Shown here one piece after another: positions 35,701-43,370 of a stretch of DNA of 64,000 nt. The notes beneath the pieces were generated by a model that saw only the letters and a list, made by a program, of their open reading frames with translations, searched no databases and was not told where the DNA came from. The stretch is from Hyphomicrobium sp. CS1BSMeth3 (lineage in GTDB: Bacteria > Pseudomonadota > Alphaproteobacteria > Rhizobiales > Hyphomicrobiaceae). Where the stretch lies: assembly GCF_900117415.1 (NCBI RefSeq), contig NZ_FPEI01000005.1:868001-932000 (forward strand), written 5' to 3'. The position numbers and the translations under genes were made by a program. How positions within the stretch are numbered: position 1 is the stretch's first letter; every line of letters starts with the position of its first letter.

Positions 35701-36735
35701 CGTCTGATCGGAGGGCGTGCCGCCGTAGGCCGGGCGACCATCGTGATGGCTGATCAGCGGCGCGCTGCTGCGTGTGAGACCGGCGACGCTCCAGCTCAGC
35801 GGCTCCGTGCTCTTGTTCCGATTGTCGACGGCGGGGCGGACTTGGCACTGCGAGGCGCGAAGGTCCGTGCCGAACCAGCTCGCGACCAGCGAGACGGCGC
35901 CGACATTGGGGAGCGTGGATGCGAGCTGATCGAGGGAGAGATGCCAGTCCGTATGACCCTGCAGCGTGTGCGCGTTCTCGGTCTCGCTTTGTCCGGGGCC
36001 GACGCGACGGGTCACCGGCGTCGTCGCATAGACGAACTCGCCGGAGCCGGGGATCATGACGACCGCGCGCACGCTCTGCTCGAAGGGATCGACGGCGCGG
36101 AAGACCTCGAAGGAGAGTTGCGGCAGGCGGTTGCCGTAGGACTCGAGCAGCATCCGCTCGAAGATGATGTAGGCCGTGCCGCGATAGGCAGGTGCCTGCT
36201 CGACGCCCATGTGCGCGACAATGAGGTCGTCCTGCGCCTGCGTCTCGGTGCCGGTGTAGAGGCGCCAGGTGAGCTGCGTGAGGTCGAGCTCCTTGCCGTC
36301 GGCCCACACGCGACCGATCGAGGTGATGGTGCCTTCGCACAGAGCGACAGCGAAGTTCGCATGGTAGCGGTAGCTGCGCGTGCTCCCGCCGGAGCTTCCT
36401 CCTTTGCCGCCGCCGCTGCTGTTCTTGAGGATCTCCTCTTCGAGTGGCGAGGCCCAGATGACTTGGCCGCCGAGGCGTGCGCGGCCGATGAGGCGCGGAA
36501 CCGCGGCGCCTTCCGTGGAAGCCGTGACATGCAGATCGTCGAGGCGCGGCCCGCCGCGGGCACTGGATTGGCCAGAGCCGCCGAGCAGCGATTGATCGAT
36601 GTAGCTGCCGGCGAGCGCGCCGATCTGACCGCCGATCATGGCGCCGCTGAGCGTGGCGCCGAGCACGGTCACGCCAGCAGGCAGCAGCGCGGAGCCGACG
36701 GCAGCGCCGGCAACGGCGAGAGCGAGTGTGGCCAT
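32791..36735 (-). CDS. GTA host-specificity tail protein (megatron, g15)
   Basis: Large tail-tip protein of the gene transfer agent, 1314 residues, close to the Rhodobacter g15 size. A hydrophobic Gly/Ala-rich N-terminus (residues 1-55) precedes a beta-rich region. A TIM-barrel-like glycosidase domain lies roughly at residues 420-740 (ITYGADWSEYFGHHPQDGSG; DAIGIDAYWPLADWRDGRDH; FWLTEIGCPAIDKGAN). The phage-tail_3 and receptor-binding parts follow. It starts at ATG 36735, overlapping the NlpC/P60 stop by one base (TGATG). Confidence 0.92.
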   Translation of the reverse strand: MATLALAVAGAAVGSALLPAGVTVLGATLSGAMIGGQIGALAGSYIDQSLLGGSGQSSARGGPRLDDLHVTASTEGAAVPRLIGRARLGGQVIWASPLEEEILKNSSGGGKGGSSGGSTRSYRYHANFAVALCEGTITSIGRVWADGKELDLTQLTWRLYTGTETQAQDDLIVAHMGVEQAPAYRGTAYIIFERMLLESYGNRLPQLSFEVFRAVDPFEQSVRAVVMIPGSGEFVYATTPVTRRVGPGQSETENAHTLQGHTDWHLSLDQLASTLPNVGAVSLVASWFGTDLRASQCQVRPAVDNRNKSTEPLSWSVAGLTRSSAPLISHHDGRPAYGGTPSDQTVIAAIQDLKARGHKVTLNPFILMDVPEDNARPNPYDPDGPQPTYPWRGRITVHPAPTIEGSPDKTGGAASQIAAFVGTAARHHFSIVGQQVIYAGPAEWSFRRMILHYAHLAAAAGGVDGFILCSELRGLTQARASASGYPFVDALIALAADVRAILGSAAKITYGADWSEYFGHHPQDGSGDIFFHLDPLWASPNIDAIGIDAYWPLADWRDGRDHADWHAGHRVLHDLSYLKSNLVGGEGYDWHYASAADRDLQIRTPITDGHAGKPWVFRFKDIRSWWQNAHFDRPGGIESATPTAWIPQSKPFWLTEIGCPAIDKGANQPNVFVDPKSTESARPYFSTGNRDDLMQRLYLQALTEGLDPTHPGYIADANPTSPLYGAPMVDLDHVYIYAWDARPYPAFPNNRLAWGDGANWRQGHWLNGRIASQPLSAVVSDILRSHAFERRDDTHLAGVVPGYVIDQIMSAREALQPLELAYFFDSLESEGRIVFRHRGIDPPVLSLTASETVELKPGADLVALARAQETDLPASARIAYAASERDYRRAVAEARRLVGASGRISLAELAIVMEADQASQIAESWLFETWAARERAQFALPPSRIALEPGDIVALDRPGDPRLFRITEIGDHGSREIDAIRIEPDVYAPITAAPREADAPLATIPSRPSVAFLDLPMLLGNEPPDAGYFVAMMRPWPGAVALYSSPETSGFTLRALATLPATMGETVDDLMPGPPGRLDKANVLRVHLDYGTLSSASDLALLSGANAAAIEHAPGHWEIIQFREATLVAPSTYALTMLIRGQQGTEGTISAVLPAGARFVLLDAALTSLDLAPDDIGLPFNWRFGPSNRDLGAPSYDTFVHAFAGIGRRPFAPVHVRGRREGGDLHIDWIRRTRIGGDSWETAEVPLGEESELYEIDVLDGDAVLRTLAASHPSAVYTLADQTSDFGNPPAVVTVRICQLSASYGRGSPAAAVL

Positions 36736-37172
36736 CAGGAGCGGATCCCGGGAAAGGAGAAGACGGCTGCCGTGTGACGGCGCCACCATGGCGTGAACGG
36801 CACCTCGGCGACGGCGCGCCCTTCGATGGCGTGGATCATCGTGAGGGGGCCGGAGAGAATGCCGACGTGCTTGGCGATTGCGTCCGCGCGATAGCGGAAG
36901 ATGAGGATGTCGCCGTGCTCGGCGGCGATGCGGTCGCGCTCGATGAGATGGCGTCGGGCGGCGGCCAGCATGGTCTCGACGCCGGTCGCTTCGGCCCAGT
37001 CGCGAGAGTATGCGGGGACGGCTTCGGCCTCGGTGCCGTGCAGCGCGCGCCACACGCCGCGTACGAGACCGAGGCAGTCGGTGCCGATGCCGCGAAGGCT
37101 CGCCTGATGATGATAGGGCGTGCCGATCCAGCGCCGCGCCTCGGCGACGATGTCGTCACGCGAATAGGACAT
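36735..37172 (-). CDS. GTA NlpC/P60 cell-wall peptidase (g14)
   Basis: Tail-tip peptidase that opens peptidoglycan during DNA delivery; 145 residues. The NlpC/P60 catalytic cysteine is C33 in TDCLGLVRGVW, preceded by the substrate loop WIGTPYHHQASLRG. The catalytic histidine is probably in KHVGILSGPLTMIHA. It lies 4 bp after g13 and overlaps g15 by one base. Confidence 0.9.
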   Translation of the reverse strand: MSYSRDDIVAEARRWIGTPYHHQASLRGIGTDCLGLVRGVWRALHGTEAEAVPAYSRDWAEATGVETMLAAARRHLIERDRIAAEHGDILIFRYRADAIAKHVGILSGPLTMIHAIEGRAVAEVPFTPWWRRHTAAVFSFPGIRS

Positions 37173-37176
37173 GATC

Positions 37177-38079
37177 TCAGGTTCCCGAAGCCGTGGAGCT
37201 GCCGGCAGGGCGGGGTGTGCTGCCGGGCTGAGCTACGGCGGTGACGAAGTCATTGCCGGGCATGTGCGGAAAGCCGCGATAGTTGACGGCGTTAGCGAAG
37301 CGCGCGGCGCACGTTTCGAAGCGCTTGTCGCAGCCGGCTGTGGCGGTGATGGTGTCGCCGATGGCGATGGGCTCGCCCATGGGCTGCCAGAGCTCGATCT
37401 CGATCATGCCGGCGCGGGCGCTGTGGCTTTTGACTTCGATGGATCGGCCGGCATTGGCGCCGCTGGTGAAGGCAATGATCCCGCGATTGAACCAGCCGAT
37501 CTCGTAGTCGGCGAGGCCGTCGACGGCGATGCGGCGTGTGTCTCTGACAGCGAGAACCGTGCCGGTGGCACGATAGGCCGGCGACGAGAGATCGACATCG
37601 CAGCGCGTGTCGCCGAGGTCGGCATCGCAGGTGTACTGAAAGAGGCGGCCTTTGGGCTGCTGCAGATAGTGTGCGAGGCCGCGCACCTCGGCGCTGAAAG
37701 CCGAGCCAGCGCGGCGGACTTCGCCGAGCGATCCTGCGCGCATGAGAACGCGTTGGCTGGGATCGTGCCAATTGACGCGGAAGATTTCGACGGCGGCATC
37801 GTCGAAGTCGCCGGCGGCGAGGGAAATCTCGGAGAGGCGGTCGGAGATGAGGGCGCCCGTCACCTCGAGATTGTCGACGCTGAGGCCGACCTGATCGCGG
37901 ATCTCGCTCGCCGTGAATCCGCTGGCGGCTTCGAAGTTCGTATCGTCGAAGGCGAGATCGCGATCGTGGTCAGTGAAGCCGAGCTTCGTGCCGTCGCGGC
38001 GCGTGAGGCGCCAGCACCAGCAAAGCGTTGTGGCGCCGGACTGGAGGTGCGCGGTGAAGGCTTCGCTGAGCTGCTTCAT
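37177..38079 (-). CDS. GTA baseplate hub protein, DUF2163 (g13)
   Basis: 300-residue structural protein of the tail tip. It has the conserved cysteines of DUF2163: YTCDADLGDTRCDVDL and CDKRFETCAARFAN, plus the tail FPHMPGNDFVTAVAQPG typical of GTA g13; these cysteines probably bind an iron-sulfur cluster or zinc in the hub. It overlaps g12 by 4 bp (ATGA). Confidence 0.92.
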   Translation of the reverse strand: MKQLSEAFTAHLQSGATTLCWCWRLTRRDGTKLGFTDHDRDLAFDDTNFEAASGFTASEIRDQVGLSVDNLEVTGALISDRLSEISLAAGDFDDAAVEIFRVNWHDPSQRVLMRAGSLGEVRRAGSAFSAEVRGLAHYLQQPKGRLFQYTCDADLGDTRCDVDLSSPAYRATGTVLAVRDTRRIAVDGLADYEIGWFNRGIIAFTSGANAGRSIEVKSHSARAGMIEIELWQPMGEPIAIGDTITATAGCDKRFETCAARFANAVNYRGFPHMPGNDFVTAVAQPGSTPRPAGSSTASGT

Positions 38080-38714
38080 AGGCGGACCTCCACGATCGGG
38101 ATCGAGGGAATGGCGCCGTGACTGAAGCCCTGCAGGCTCACCTCAAGCTTGTCGGTGTCGAAGCGAACCGGGACGTCGAACTCGAAGCCTGCGGTGATGA
38201 CGGCGCCCTCGGCGGGGATGTGCTCGGGTTCGAAGGTGAGCGTGCCGGTAGTCGGGTCAACGGTGACGTGCGTGCCGACGATGACAGGCTCGCCGTCGAC
38301 GGCGACGAGGATGGAGCCTGCGACGGGCTTCGCGATGCGGCGCGACCATGGTGCGTGCGTGCTGCCGTAGCGCTTGCAAAGCTGGAATGTCGAGGTCTCG
38401 CCGTCGCCGACACCGATTGGCTGGTCGAGCGCGGACGGAGTGATCGAGGGTGGGCACGAGCGGAAGTCCGCGTGGTCCTTCCAGCGAAAGCCATAGAGCC
38501 GGCCGCGCCGTTCCTCGAAGAAGGCGATGACGGCGTGGAGGTCGTCGAGCGTTTTGACGCCGTAGCCGGCATTGTAGCTGCGACGCGAATCCGCCCAGCG
38601 GCTGTTGCGCTCCTCGTGGCCCGAGCCGAGCGCGACGACATCCGTGCGGCGCTCGGGACCACCGGTTGCGCCACGCGAGATGGCGGTCGGGAAGCGGATC
38701 TCGTGGAAGCTCAT
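38076..38714 (-). CDS. GTA distal tail protein, DUF2460 (g12)
   Basis: 212-residue tail component matching the DUF2460 family: it begins SFHEIRFPTAISRGATGGPE and contains the conserved FEERRGRLYGFRWKDHADF and VDPTTGTLTFE segments. It forms the ring between tail tube and hub in GTA particles. Eight bases separate it from the tape-measure stop. Confidence 0.92.
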   Translation of the reverse strand: MSFHEIRFPTAISRGATGGPERRTDVVALGSGHEERNSRWADSRRSYNAGYGVKTLDDLHAVIAFFEERRGRLYGFRWKDHADFRSCPPSITPSALDQPIGVGDGETSTFQLCKRYGSTHAPWSRRIAKPVAGSILVAVDGEPVIVGTHVTVDPTTGTLTFEPEHIPAEGAVITAGFEFDVPVRFDTDKLEVSLQGFSHGAIPSIPIVEVRL

Positions 38715-38722
38715 GGCGGTTC

Positions 38723-39310
38723 CTAGAGATTGCGTTCGGCGCGGCCGAGTGCGCGGGCGACAAGGGCCGCGATCTGGGTCTCGGAGCGCGCGAAGCTCTC
38801 GACATCCGGTGTCGCGATATTGATCGTTATGCTTTGGCTGCCGGTGCTCGCGGCCGCGACACCGAGGCGGCCATCGGCCGTACGTGTGAGCGGCATGATG
38901 GCCTCAGGGCCACGTTCGCCGGCGAGGCCCGCGCGCCCGCCAGAGAGCGGAAAGGAGACCGGCGAGGCGATGACGCCGCCTTTGGCAAAAGGGATCGGCG
39001 TGCCGTGATGAAGAACGCCGCCCTTGGCGAAGCCGAGGCCCATGCCGCCGGAGAAGACGTTGCCGAGGAAGCGGCTCATGGCCTGGTCGAGCGGCTTGAA
39101 GGCGGCGCTCAGGACCATGCGCGAGAGGGACAAGCCGAGACTGCGCACGACATCGCCGAGCGAGCGGCCCTGCACGGCGATGCCTTCGAAGGCGGAGATC
39201 ATCGAGCGGCTGAACTGGCGGCCGACGAGGGAAGTGCGTTGCAGCTCGGTGCGGAGTGCGCTGGTGTCGGCAGCGACGTTGATCTGCCAGTCGGCCACGG
39301 TTTCGGGCAT
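38723..39310 (-). CDS. GTA tail tape-measure protein (g11)
   Basis: 195-residue protein from ATG 39310; GTG 39319 is an alternative start. It has an N-terminal helical stretch, the GTA/phage tape-measure motif GLGFAKGGVLHHGTPIPFAKG and the tail AGERGPEAIMPLTRTADGR. Its shortness compared with phage tape measures fits the short GTA tail. Confidence 0.88.
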   Translation of the reverse strand: MPETVADWQINVAADTSALRTELQRTSLVGRQFSRSMISAFEGIAVQGRSLGDVVRSLGLSLSRMVLSAAFKPLDQAMSRFLGNVFSGGMGLGFAKGGVLHHGTPIPFAKGGVIASPVSFPLSGGRAGLAGERGPEAIMPLTRTADGRLGVAAASTGSQSITINIATPDVESFARSETQIAALVARALGRAERNL

Positions 39311-39319
39311 GGGTCTCAC

Positions 39320-39487
39320 TCATCTATCTGGATAGCGGGCCATGAGGCTCGCGAGCGACGGGCGGTCGATGGCGCCATCGCCGGGTGCGGGACCGAGGGC
39401 ACCTTCGAGAGCGGTGGCGAGCTCGCGTGGCGTCATCGACCAGAGCGCGGCAGGCGAAAGGCGCAGCACGCCAAGCCCGACGCGCAT
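39320..39487 (-). CDS. GTA phage tail assembly chaperone, small (g10.1)
   Basis: 55-residue ORF starting at an ATG that shares one base with the g10 stop (TGATG) and ending nine bases before the tape-measure ATG. The sequence MRVGLGVLRLSPAALWSMTP followed by RELATAL is characteristic of the TIGR02216 tail-assembly chaperone family found at this position in alphaproteobacterial GTAs. Confidence 0.85.
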   Translation of the reverse strand: MRVGLGVLRLSPAALWSMTPRELATALEGALGPAPGDGAIDRPSLASLMARYPDR

Positions 39488-39888
39488 CACGTCGCGCCAG
39501 GGAAAGGGCCGGTGGCGTGGCTCGCTTCTGCCGGCGCCGGCTCAAGTGGTTCGCCGGCTTTGGCCATGGGGGCATCGTCGGTCGTGCCGAAGGTAGCCGT
39601 CAGGAGGCGCGAGACGATATCGACAAAGCCGGCGGCGCCGCCTTCGGCGCGCATGCGGGCGACGGCATCGTCGGTGAACTGGTGGCCAGCGCCGCGCAGG
39701 CCGGCGCCGATGATGCGGACGGCGTCGCGGGCGCTGAGGCGGCCACGGCTGAAGCGCTCGGCGAGTGCGAGCATGTCCTCGTCGCCGAAGGTCGCCTCGA
39801 GCTCGGCAAGCGCGCCGAGCGTCAGGCAGAGGCGAAGGCTCTGGCCGTCGAGAACGGCATCGACCTCGCCACGGTGAAGGTTGGCCAT
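39487..39888 (-). CDS. GTA tail chaperone (g10)
   Basis: 133 residues from ATG 39888. The N-terminal region NLHRGEVDAVLDGQSLRLCL and TLGALAELEATFGDEDM match the GTA gene 10 / gp10 tail-chaperone family; the C-terminal 30 residues are low-complexity Ala/Pro. It follows the major tail gene by 10 bp and overlaps g10.1 by one base. Confidence 0.85.
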   Translation of the reverse strand: MANLHRGEVDAVLDGQSLRLCLTLGALAELEATFGDEDMLALAERFSRGRLSARDAVRIIGAGLRGAGHQFTDDAVARMRAEGGAAGFVDIVSRLLTATFGTTDDAPMAKAGEPLEPAPAEASHATGPFPGAT

Positions 39889-39898
39889 CGGGTTTCCT

Positions 39899-40312
39899 TT
39901 AGGGCGCGGTGAAGGTGAGCAGGCCTGCGGATTCGAGTGTGATCTCGAAGGCGACCTCGGCATCGTGGCGCCCGGAAAGCTCGAACGACGAAATCTGGAA
40001 GAGACCTTCGATCGTGCCGAAGTCAGGGATCACGATCTGCCACTCGCGGATGGTGCCGTTGAAGACGTACGCGCGGATGACGGCATCGGAGGTGGCATCC
40101 TTGAAGATACCGGCGCCCGCGACGCGAGCACTCTTGACGCCTGCGCCGGCGAGCAGCTCGCGCCATTCGCCCGCGGACTCGGCGTGCGTGATGTCGACGG
40201 TCTCGGCGTTGAAGGAGATGGAGCGGGAGCGCAGACCGGCAACGGTCGAGAAGCTGCCGGTGCCGGTGGTGTCGACCTTGAGGAGTAGGTCCTTGCCTTT
40301 TTGAGCGGCCAT
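39899..40312 (-). CDS. GTA major tail protein (g9)
   Basis: 137-residue tail-tube protein. The start MAAQKGKDLLLKVDTTG, the middle TVDITHAESAGEWRELLAGAG and the C-terminus with FQISSFELSGRHDAEVAFEI are typical of the GTA / TP901-1 major tail family. The start at ATG 40312 was chosen because the longer frame upstream overlaps g8. Confidence 0.92.
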   Translation of the reverse strand: MAAQKGKDLLLKVDTTGTGSFSTVAGLRSRSISFNAETVDITHAESAGEWRELLAGAGVKSARVAGAGIFKDATSDAVIRAYVFNGTIREWQIVIPDFGTIEGLFQISSFELSGRHDAEVAFEITLESAGLLTFTAP

Positions 40313-40338
40313 CGCTGGGGATCCTTGGCTGGCGGAGA

Positions 40339-40749
40339 TCAGGCGTTCGGTTCGAGGACGGCGCGGAAGCGGGCAGCCACGCGGTAGGTGTCGCCGTCGC
40401 GTTCGCGGTGCGTGCTCGAGGTTTCGTGGCGGAGGTTTACGAGGTGATGGCTGGCGAGGATGAGCGAGGCATCGTGGAGCGCGGCACGAGCGGCCTCGGC
40501 GAGGAGATGTGCCTGCTTGTGGCCAGCGCCGCGCGACCAGGCATTGACGGTGAAGATGATCTCGGCGCCGGGCTCCGTGCCGGTCGCCCAGTCGCGGGCG
40601 GTGAAGCCCGTGAGCGTGAGATAGGGGAAGGCGGCGCCTTGCGGCACGTCGTCGTAGACGCGCGCACTGCCGAGCAGCGCCAGCACATCGGTGTTGCCGG
40701 CAAGCGCGGTATGGACGGCTTGCTGAAGATCCCAGGCAGCGCTGGACAT
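40339..40749 (-). CDS. GTA tail completion protein, DUF3168 (g8)
   Basis: 136 residues of the DUF3168 family that join tail to head: SAAWDLQQAVHTALAGN, RVYDDVPQGAAFPYLTL and VNAWSRGAGHKQAHLLAEAA. Its ribosome site AGGAG lies within the end of the small ORF upstream. Confidence 0.9.
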   Translation of the reverse strand: MSSAAWDLQQAVHTALAGNTDVLALLGSARVYDDVPQGAAFPYLTLTGFTARDWATGTEPGAEIIFTVNAWSRGAGHKQAHLLAEAARAALHDASLILASHHLVNLRHETSSTHRERDGDTYRVAARFRAVLEPNA

Positions 40750-40752
40750 GCA

Positions 40753-40926
40753 CTATCTCCTGCGATCGCGAGGTGGGCGATGGCGCGCGGGCGTCGGTGC
40801 TTCCGACGAGGCTGGATCGTCGTCGGTCTCGGATGCGGTGCGAGCGGCGCGTTCGCGTACGCGCTGCTCGATGCGCTCGGCAAGGCGTGCTTCGTCCTGG
40901 CCTGAAATGGTGATGGTGAGTTTCAA
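40753..40926 (-). CDS. Small ORF between g7 and g8, 57 residues
   Basis: Starts with TTG at 40926, overlapping the g7 stop (TTGA), with GGAG seven bases upstream, and ends three bases before g8. It encodes a charged protein beginning MKLTITISGQDEARLAERIE with an Arg/Pro-rich tail. Tight junctions on both sides and the ribosome site argue for a real coupled gene, but I recognise no family and the standard Rhodobacter cluster has no gene I know of here. An ATG at 40950 in the same frame is an alternative start. Confidence 0.4.
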   Translation of the reverse strand: MKLTITISGQDEARLAERIEQRVRERAARTASETDDDPASSEAPTPARHRPPRDRRR

Positions 40927-41249
40927 AGGCCGCGCTCCACGCAGAGGCATTTGAGCCAACGGCGACGCTCGTCGACATCGAGCACGGCCACGATCTCGAA
41001 GCGACGGCTCCCGATTGCAAGGCGCATGGCGGGCGTCACGCCGGAGCGATAGCGCATCGTGATCTCGTGAGCGTTGCGGCCGGACAGGCCGTCCGCGTCG
41101 ACGCTCTCGCTGCCGCCTGTCGGGCGGATCTCGCACCAGACATGGGCGATTGTGGCCCACGTCTCGGCAGCACCGCCGCCGCCGTCGGGTGCGCGCGTCG
41201 CGGCCTCGAGCCTGAGACGGTGGCGCAGGCGACCGATCGAGGCGCGCAT
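40923..41249 (-). CDS. GTA head-tail adaptor / head closure protein (g7)
   Basis: 108 residues of the phage head-tail joining family: GRLRHRLRLEAATRAPDGGG and ETWATIAHVWCEIRPTGG, then the RYRSGVTPAMRLAIGSRRFE core and the CVERG end. It overlaps the connector stop by one base (TGATG). Confidence 0.9.
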   Translation of the reverse strand: MRASIGRLRHRLRLEAATRAPDGGGGAAETWATIAHVWCEIRPTGGSESVDADGLSGRNAHEITMRYRSGVTPAMRLAIGSRRFEIVAVLDVDERRRWLKCLCVERGL

Positions 41250-41827
41250 CAGAGGCGCCTCCGGCGATAGGGCGAGAGCAGCTCGGATACAGTACCCGGA
41301 ATGGTGGTCGTGGTGGTGCCGATCTCGACGGGCTCGCGGTTCTCGTACCAGTGCGCGACGAGCAGCAGGAGCGCCTGGCGGACGGTCTGCGGTACGTCGG
41401 ATGGCTCATCGCCGTAGCCGGCGACGAAGTCGATCTCGATGCCGTTGGCAGTGCGCCCGGGGATCGGGAGGCTGGCGCGGCCGCTCAGGACGAGACGCGC
41501 GGGATTGGCGGTGCCGTCGAGAATGAAGGCGGTGTTGTCGAGCGTCTCGCTCGTATCGGCATCGTCATAGACCTTCACCGCCGTGAGGCTCTGCACGGGA
41601 CTGAGCGGGAAGTTCAGGGAGCGCGCGCGGGGCCAGCGGTCGAGATGCAGGCGCCAGGTTTGCGTGATGAGGGCCAGGTCGAGCGCTGCCTCGATATGCA
41701 GACGCGAGGCCATAATGAGGCTCTGGATCAGCGTGTCCTCGGCATTGGTATCGACACGCAGATGCACCTTGGCCTCACTGAGCGTGATCGGTTCGACAGC
41801 GGGCGCGCTGAGGAGGACGGTGGTCAT
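41249..41827 (-). CDS. GTA head-tail connector protein (g6)
   Basis: 192 residues, gp6-like connector: VEPITLSEAKVHLRVDTNAE, DTLIQSLIMASRLHIEAALD and the C-terminal QTVRQALLLLVAHWYENREP are family landmarks. ATG 41827 is preferred over TTG 41845. It is separated from the capsid gene by 287 bp containing a large hairpin. Confidence 0.92.
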   Translation of the reverse strand: MTTVLLSAPAVEPITLSEAKVHLRVDTNAEDTLIQSLIMASRLHIEAALDLALITQTWRLHLDRWPRARSLNFPLSPVQSLTAVKVYDDADTSETLDNTAFILDGTANPARLVLSGRASLPIPGRTANGIEIDFVAGYGDEPSDVPQTVRQALLLLVAHWYENREPVEIGTTTTTIPGTVSELLSPYRRRRL

Positions 41828-41863
41828 GGCGAACTCGCGCAGCAAAGTGATGGGAAGAGGAAT

Positions 41864-41906
41864 GCGCGGGCGGTACTGCCGCGGAGAAGGGCAGTGCCGC
41901 CCGCGC
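41864..41906 (-). terminator. Large hairpin between capsid and connector genes
   Basis: GCGCGGGCGGTACTGCC (41864-41880) pairs with GGCAGTGCCGCCCGCGC (41890-41906): 17 bp with a single G-U, loop of 9 bases. It lies 209 bases after the capsid stop and 37 bases before the connector ATG on the minus strand. There is no T-run, only a pyrimidine-rich stretch after it, so it may reduce read-through or stabilise capsid mRNA. The rest of the 287-bp gap shows no convincing gene. Confidence 0.55.
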
Positions 41907-42114
41907 GCGCTTCGGTTGGCCGACTGTCAATTGCGCGGCGCCGGGAGGAGGCGTGCGCCGACGCAGCCGAGCAGGCGACGACGGACCGGCTGTGAGCGAG
42001 ATCACCGGTGGTCGCGGAGAGCCTGATCGGGTCGGACAGTTGTGCGCAGGCCGTCGCCGTGGGGGAGTCCGGCGGCGGTCGCGTGGCTCAACCGAAGCGA
42101 GGTGGACGACGCGA

Positions 42115-43356
42115 TCAGTCGCCGAACTGCAGAAGCTTGATCGCGTCGAAGTCCTGAACGCCGCCGCCGACGCGCTTCGTCGTGTAGAAGAGCACGTAGG
42201 GTTTCGACGAATAGGGATCGCGCAGGATGCGGATGCCGATGCGGTCGACGATCAGGTAGCCGCGGCGGAAATCACCGAAGGCGATCGCGTAGGCGTCCGC
42301 GGCGACATCCGGCATGTCCTCGGCCTCGGTGACCGGGAAGCCCATGAGAGACGGTGACTCGCCAGGCGCGATTGCGGGATGCCAGAGGTAGTGACCGTCG
42401 TCGTCCTTGAGCTTGCGCACGATGGCCTGCGTCGCGCGATTCATGACGAAGCGGGCATTAGCGCGATAGCCGGCTTTCAGCGTGTAGACGAAGTCGATGA
42501 GCTTGTCGCCCGGATTGGTTGCCGGGAAGGCTGCGTCGACGCCGGTCTTGATCGCGCCGATGTTGCCCCAGGTCCAGCTCGCCTCGGCGACCTTCGTGTA
42601 GTGCATGAAGCCCGTGGGGCGAGCGCTGCCGTTGCCGCTGACAAACGCCGTGCCTTCCTGCTCGGCGAAGGCTGAGCGAACTTCCTCGGCAATCCACTGA
42701 TCGATATCGACTGCGGCATCGTCGAGGAGCGCCGGCGTCGCGGCCGGCATGGCGTAGAGCTCCATGGTCGGGAAGGAGAGCTCGGCGAGCGTCGGCGAGG
42801 TCGTGGTCGTGCGGCTGCCCGTTTCCGCGACCCAGCCCGCGCCGGCGCCCGCAACGGAGAACGGCTTCTTGTAGACGGAGCCGGAGACTTGGCGAACGCT
42901 GGCGATGGCGCGGATCGGGGAGATTTCCTTGAGCGCCATGTTGACGGTCGTCTCGGTCTCGGCGGGGACGAGATAGCCGCCGTCAGGACCGGAGCCGACA
43001 GAGAGCGCCTTGCTTTCGATGTCGATGAGGCCGGCGGTTTCGCCCTTGCGGACGTAGCCGTCGAAGGCGGCGCGATGCTCGCGTGCGAGGTGCGAGCGCG
43101 GGCCGTTCGAGGAGAGTGCAGGACGCGCAGCCTTGAGCGAGATTTCGTCGAGGCGGCGCTTGTTCTCGTCGAGGGCGCGATCGAGACGATCGAGCTTGTC
43201 GTTGGTCAATGGATCGACGGCCCCGCGCGTCTCGATGTCGGCAAGGCGGCGGTCGTTCTCCTCTTTGTAGGTCTCGAAGGCGCGGAGGAGATCATCGAGG
43301 GCGTGGTTCAGCTCGGGGCTGCTCTTGATTTCGAGGCCCGGTGTCGTGGCAGTCAT
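42115..43356 (-). CDS. GTA major capsid protein, HK97 fold (g5)
   Basis: 413 residues. The first 105 are a charged coiled-coil scaffold domain (ALDDLLRAFETYKEENDRRL), normally removed by the prohead protease. The HK97-fold body follows: SVGSGPDGGYLVPAETETTV, a conserved start of such capsids, then VAETGSRTTTTSPTLAELSF and GFPVTEAEDMPDVAAD. It begins 14 bp after the protease gene. Confidence 0.95.
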   Translation of the reverse strand: MTATTPGLEIKSSPELNHALDDLLRAFETYKEENDRRLADIETRGAVDPLTNDKLDRLDRALDENKRRLDEISLKAARPALSSNGPRSHLAREHRAAFDGYVRKGETAGLIDIESKALSVGSGPDGGYLVPAETETTVNMALKEISPIRAIASVRQVSGSVYKKPFSVAGAGAGWVAETGSRTTTTSPTLAELSFPTMELYAMPAATPALLDDAAVDIDQWIAEEVRSAFAEQEGTAFVSGNGSARPTGFMHYTKVAEASWTWGNIGAIKTGVDAAFPATNPGDKLIDFVYTLKAGYRANARFVMNRATQAIVRKLKDDDGHYLWHPAIAPGESPSLMGFPVTEAEDMPDVAADAYAIAFGDFRRGYLIVDRIGIRILRDPYSSKPYVLFYTTKRVGGGVQDFDAIKLLQFGD

Positions 43357-43370
43357 GTGCGGTCTGTCCT

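Noticed and set aside
33388-36777. Several long plus-strand frames opposite the megatron gene
   Set aside because: Antisense frames produced by high GC3; the minus-strand protein has clear GTA domains.
41775-42005. 76-codon minus-strand ORF between capsid and connector genes
   Set aside because: It runs through the large hairpin and into the connector gene in another frame; Pro/Ala/Arg low complexity and no ribosome site.
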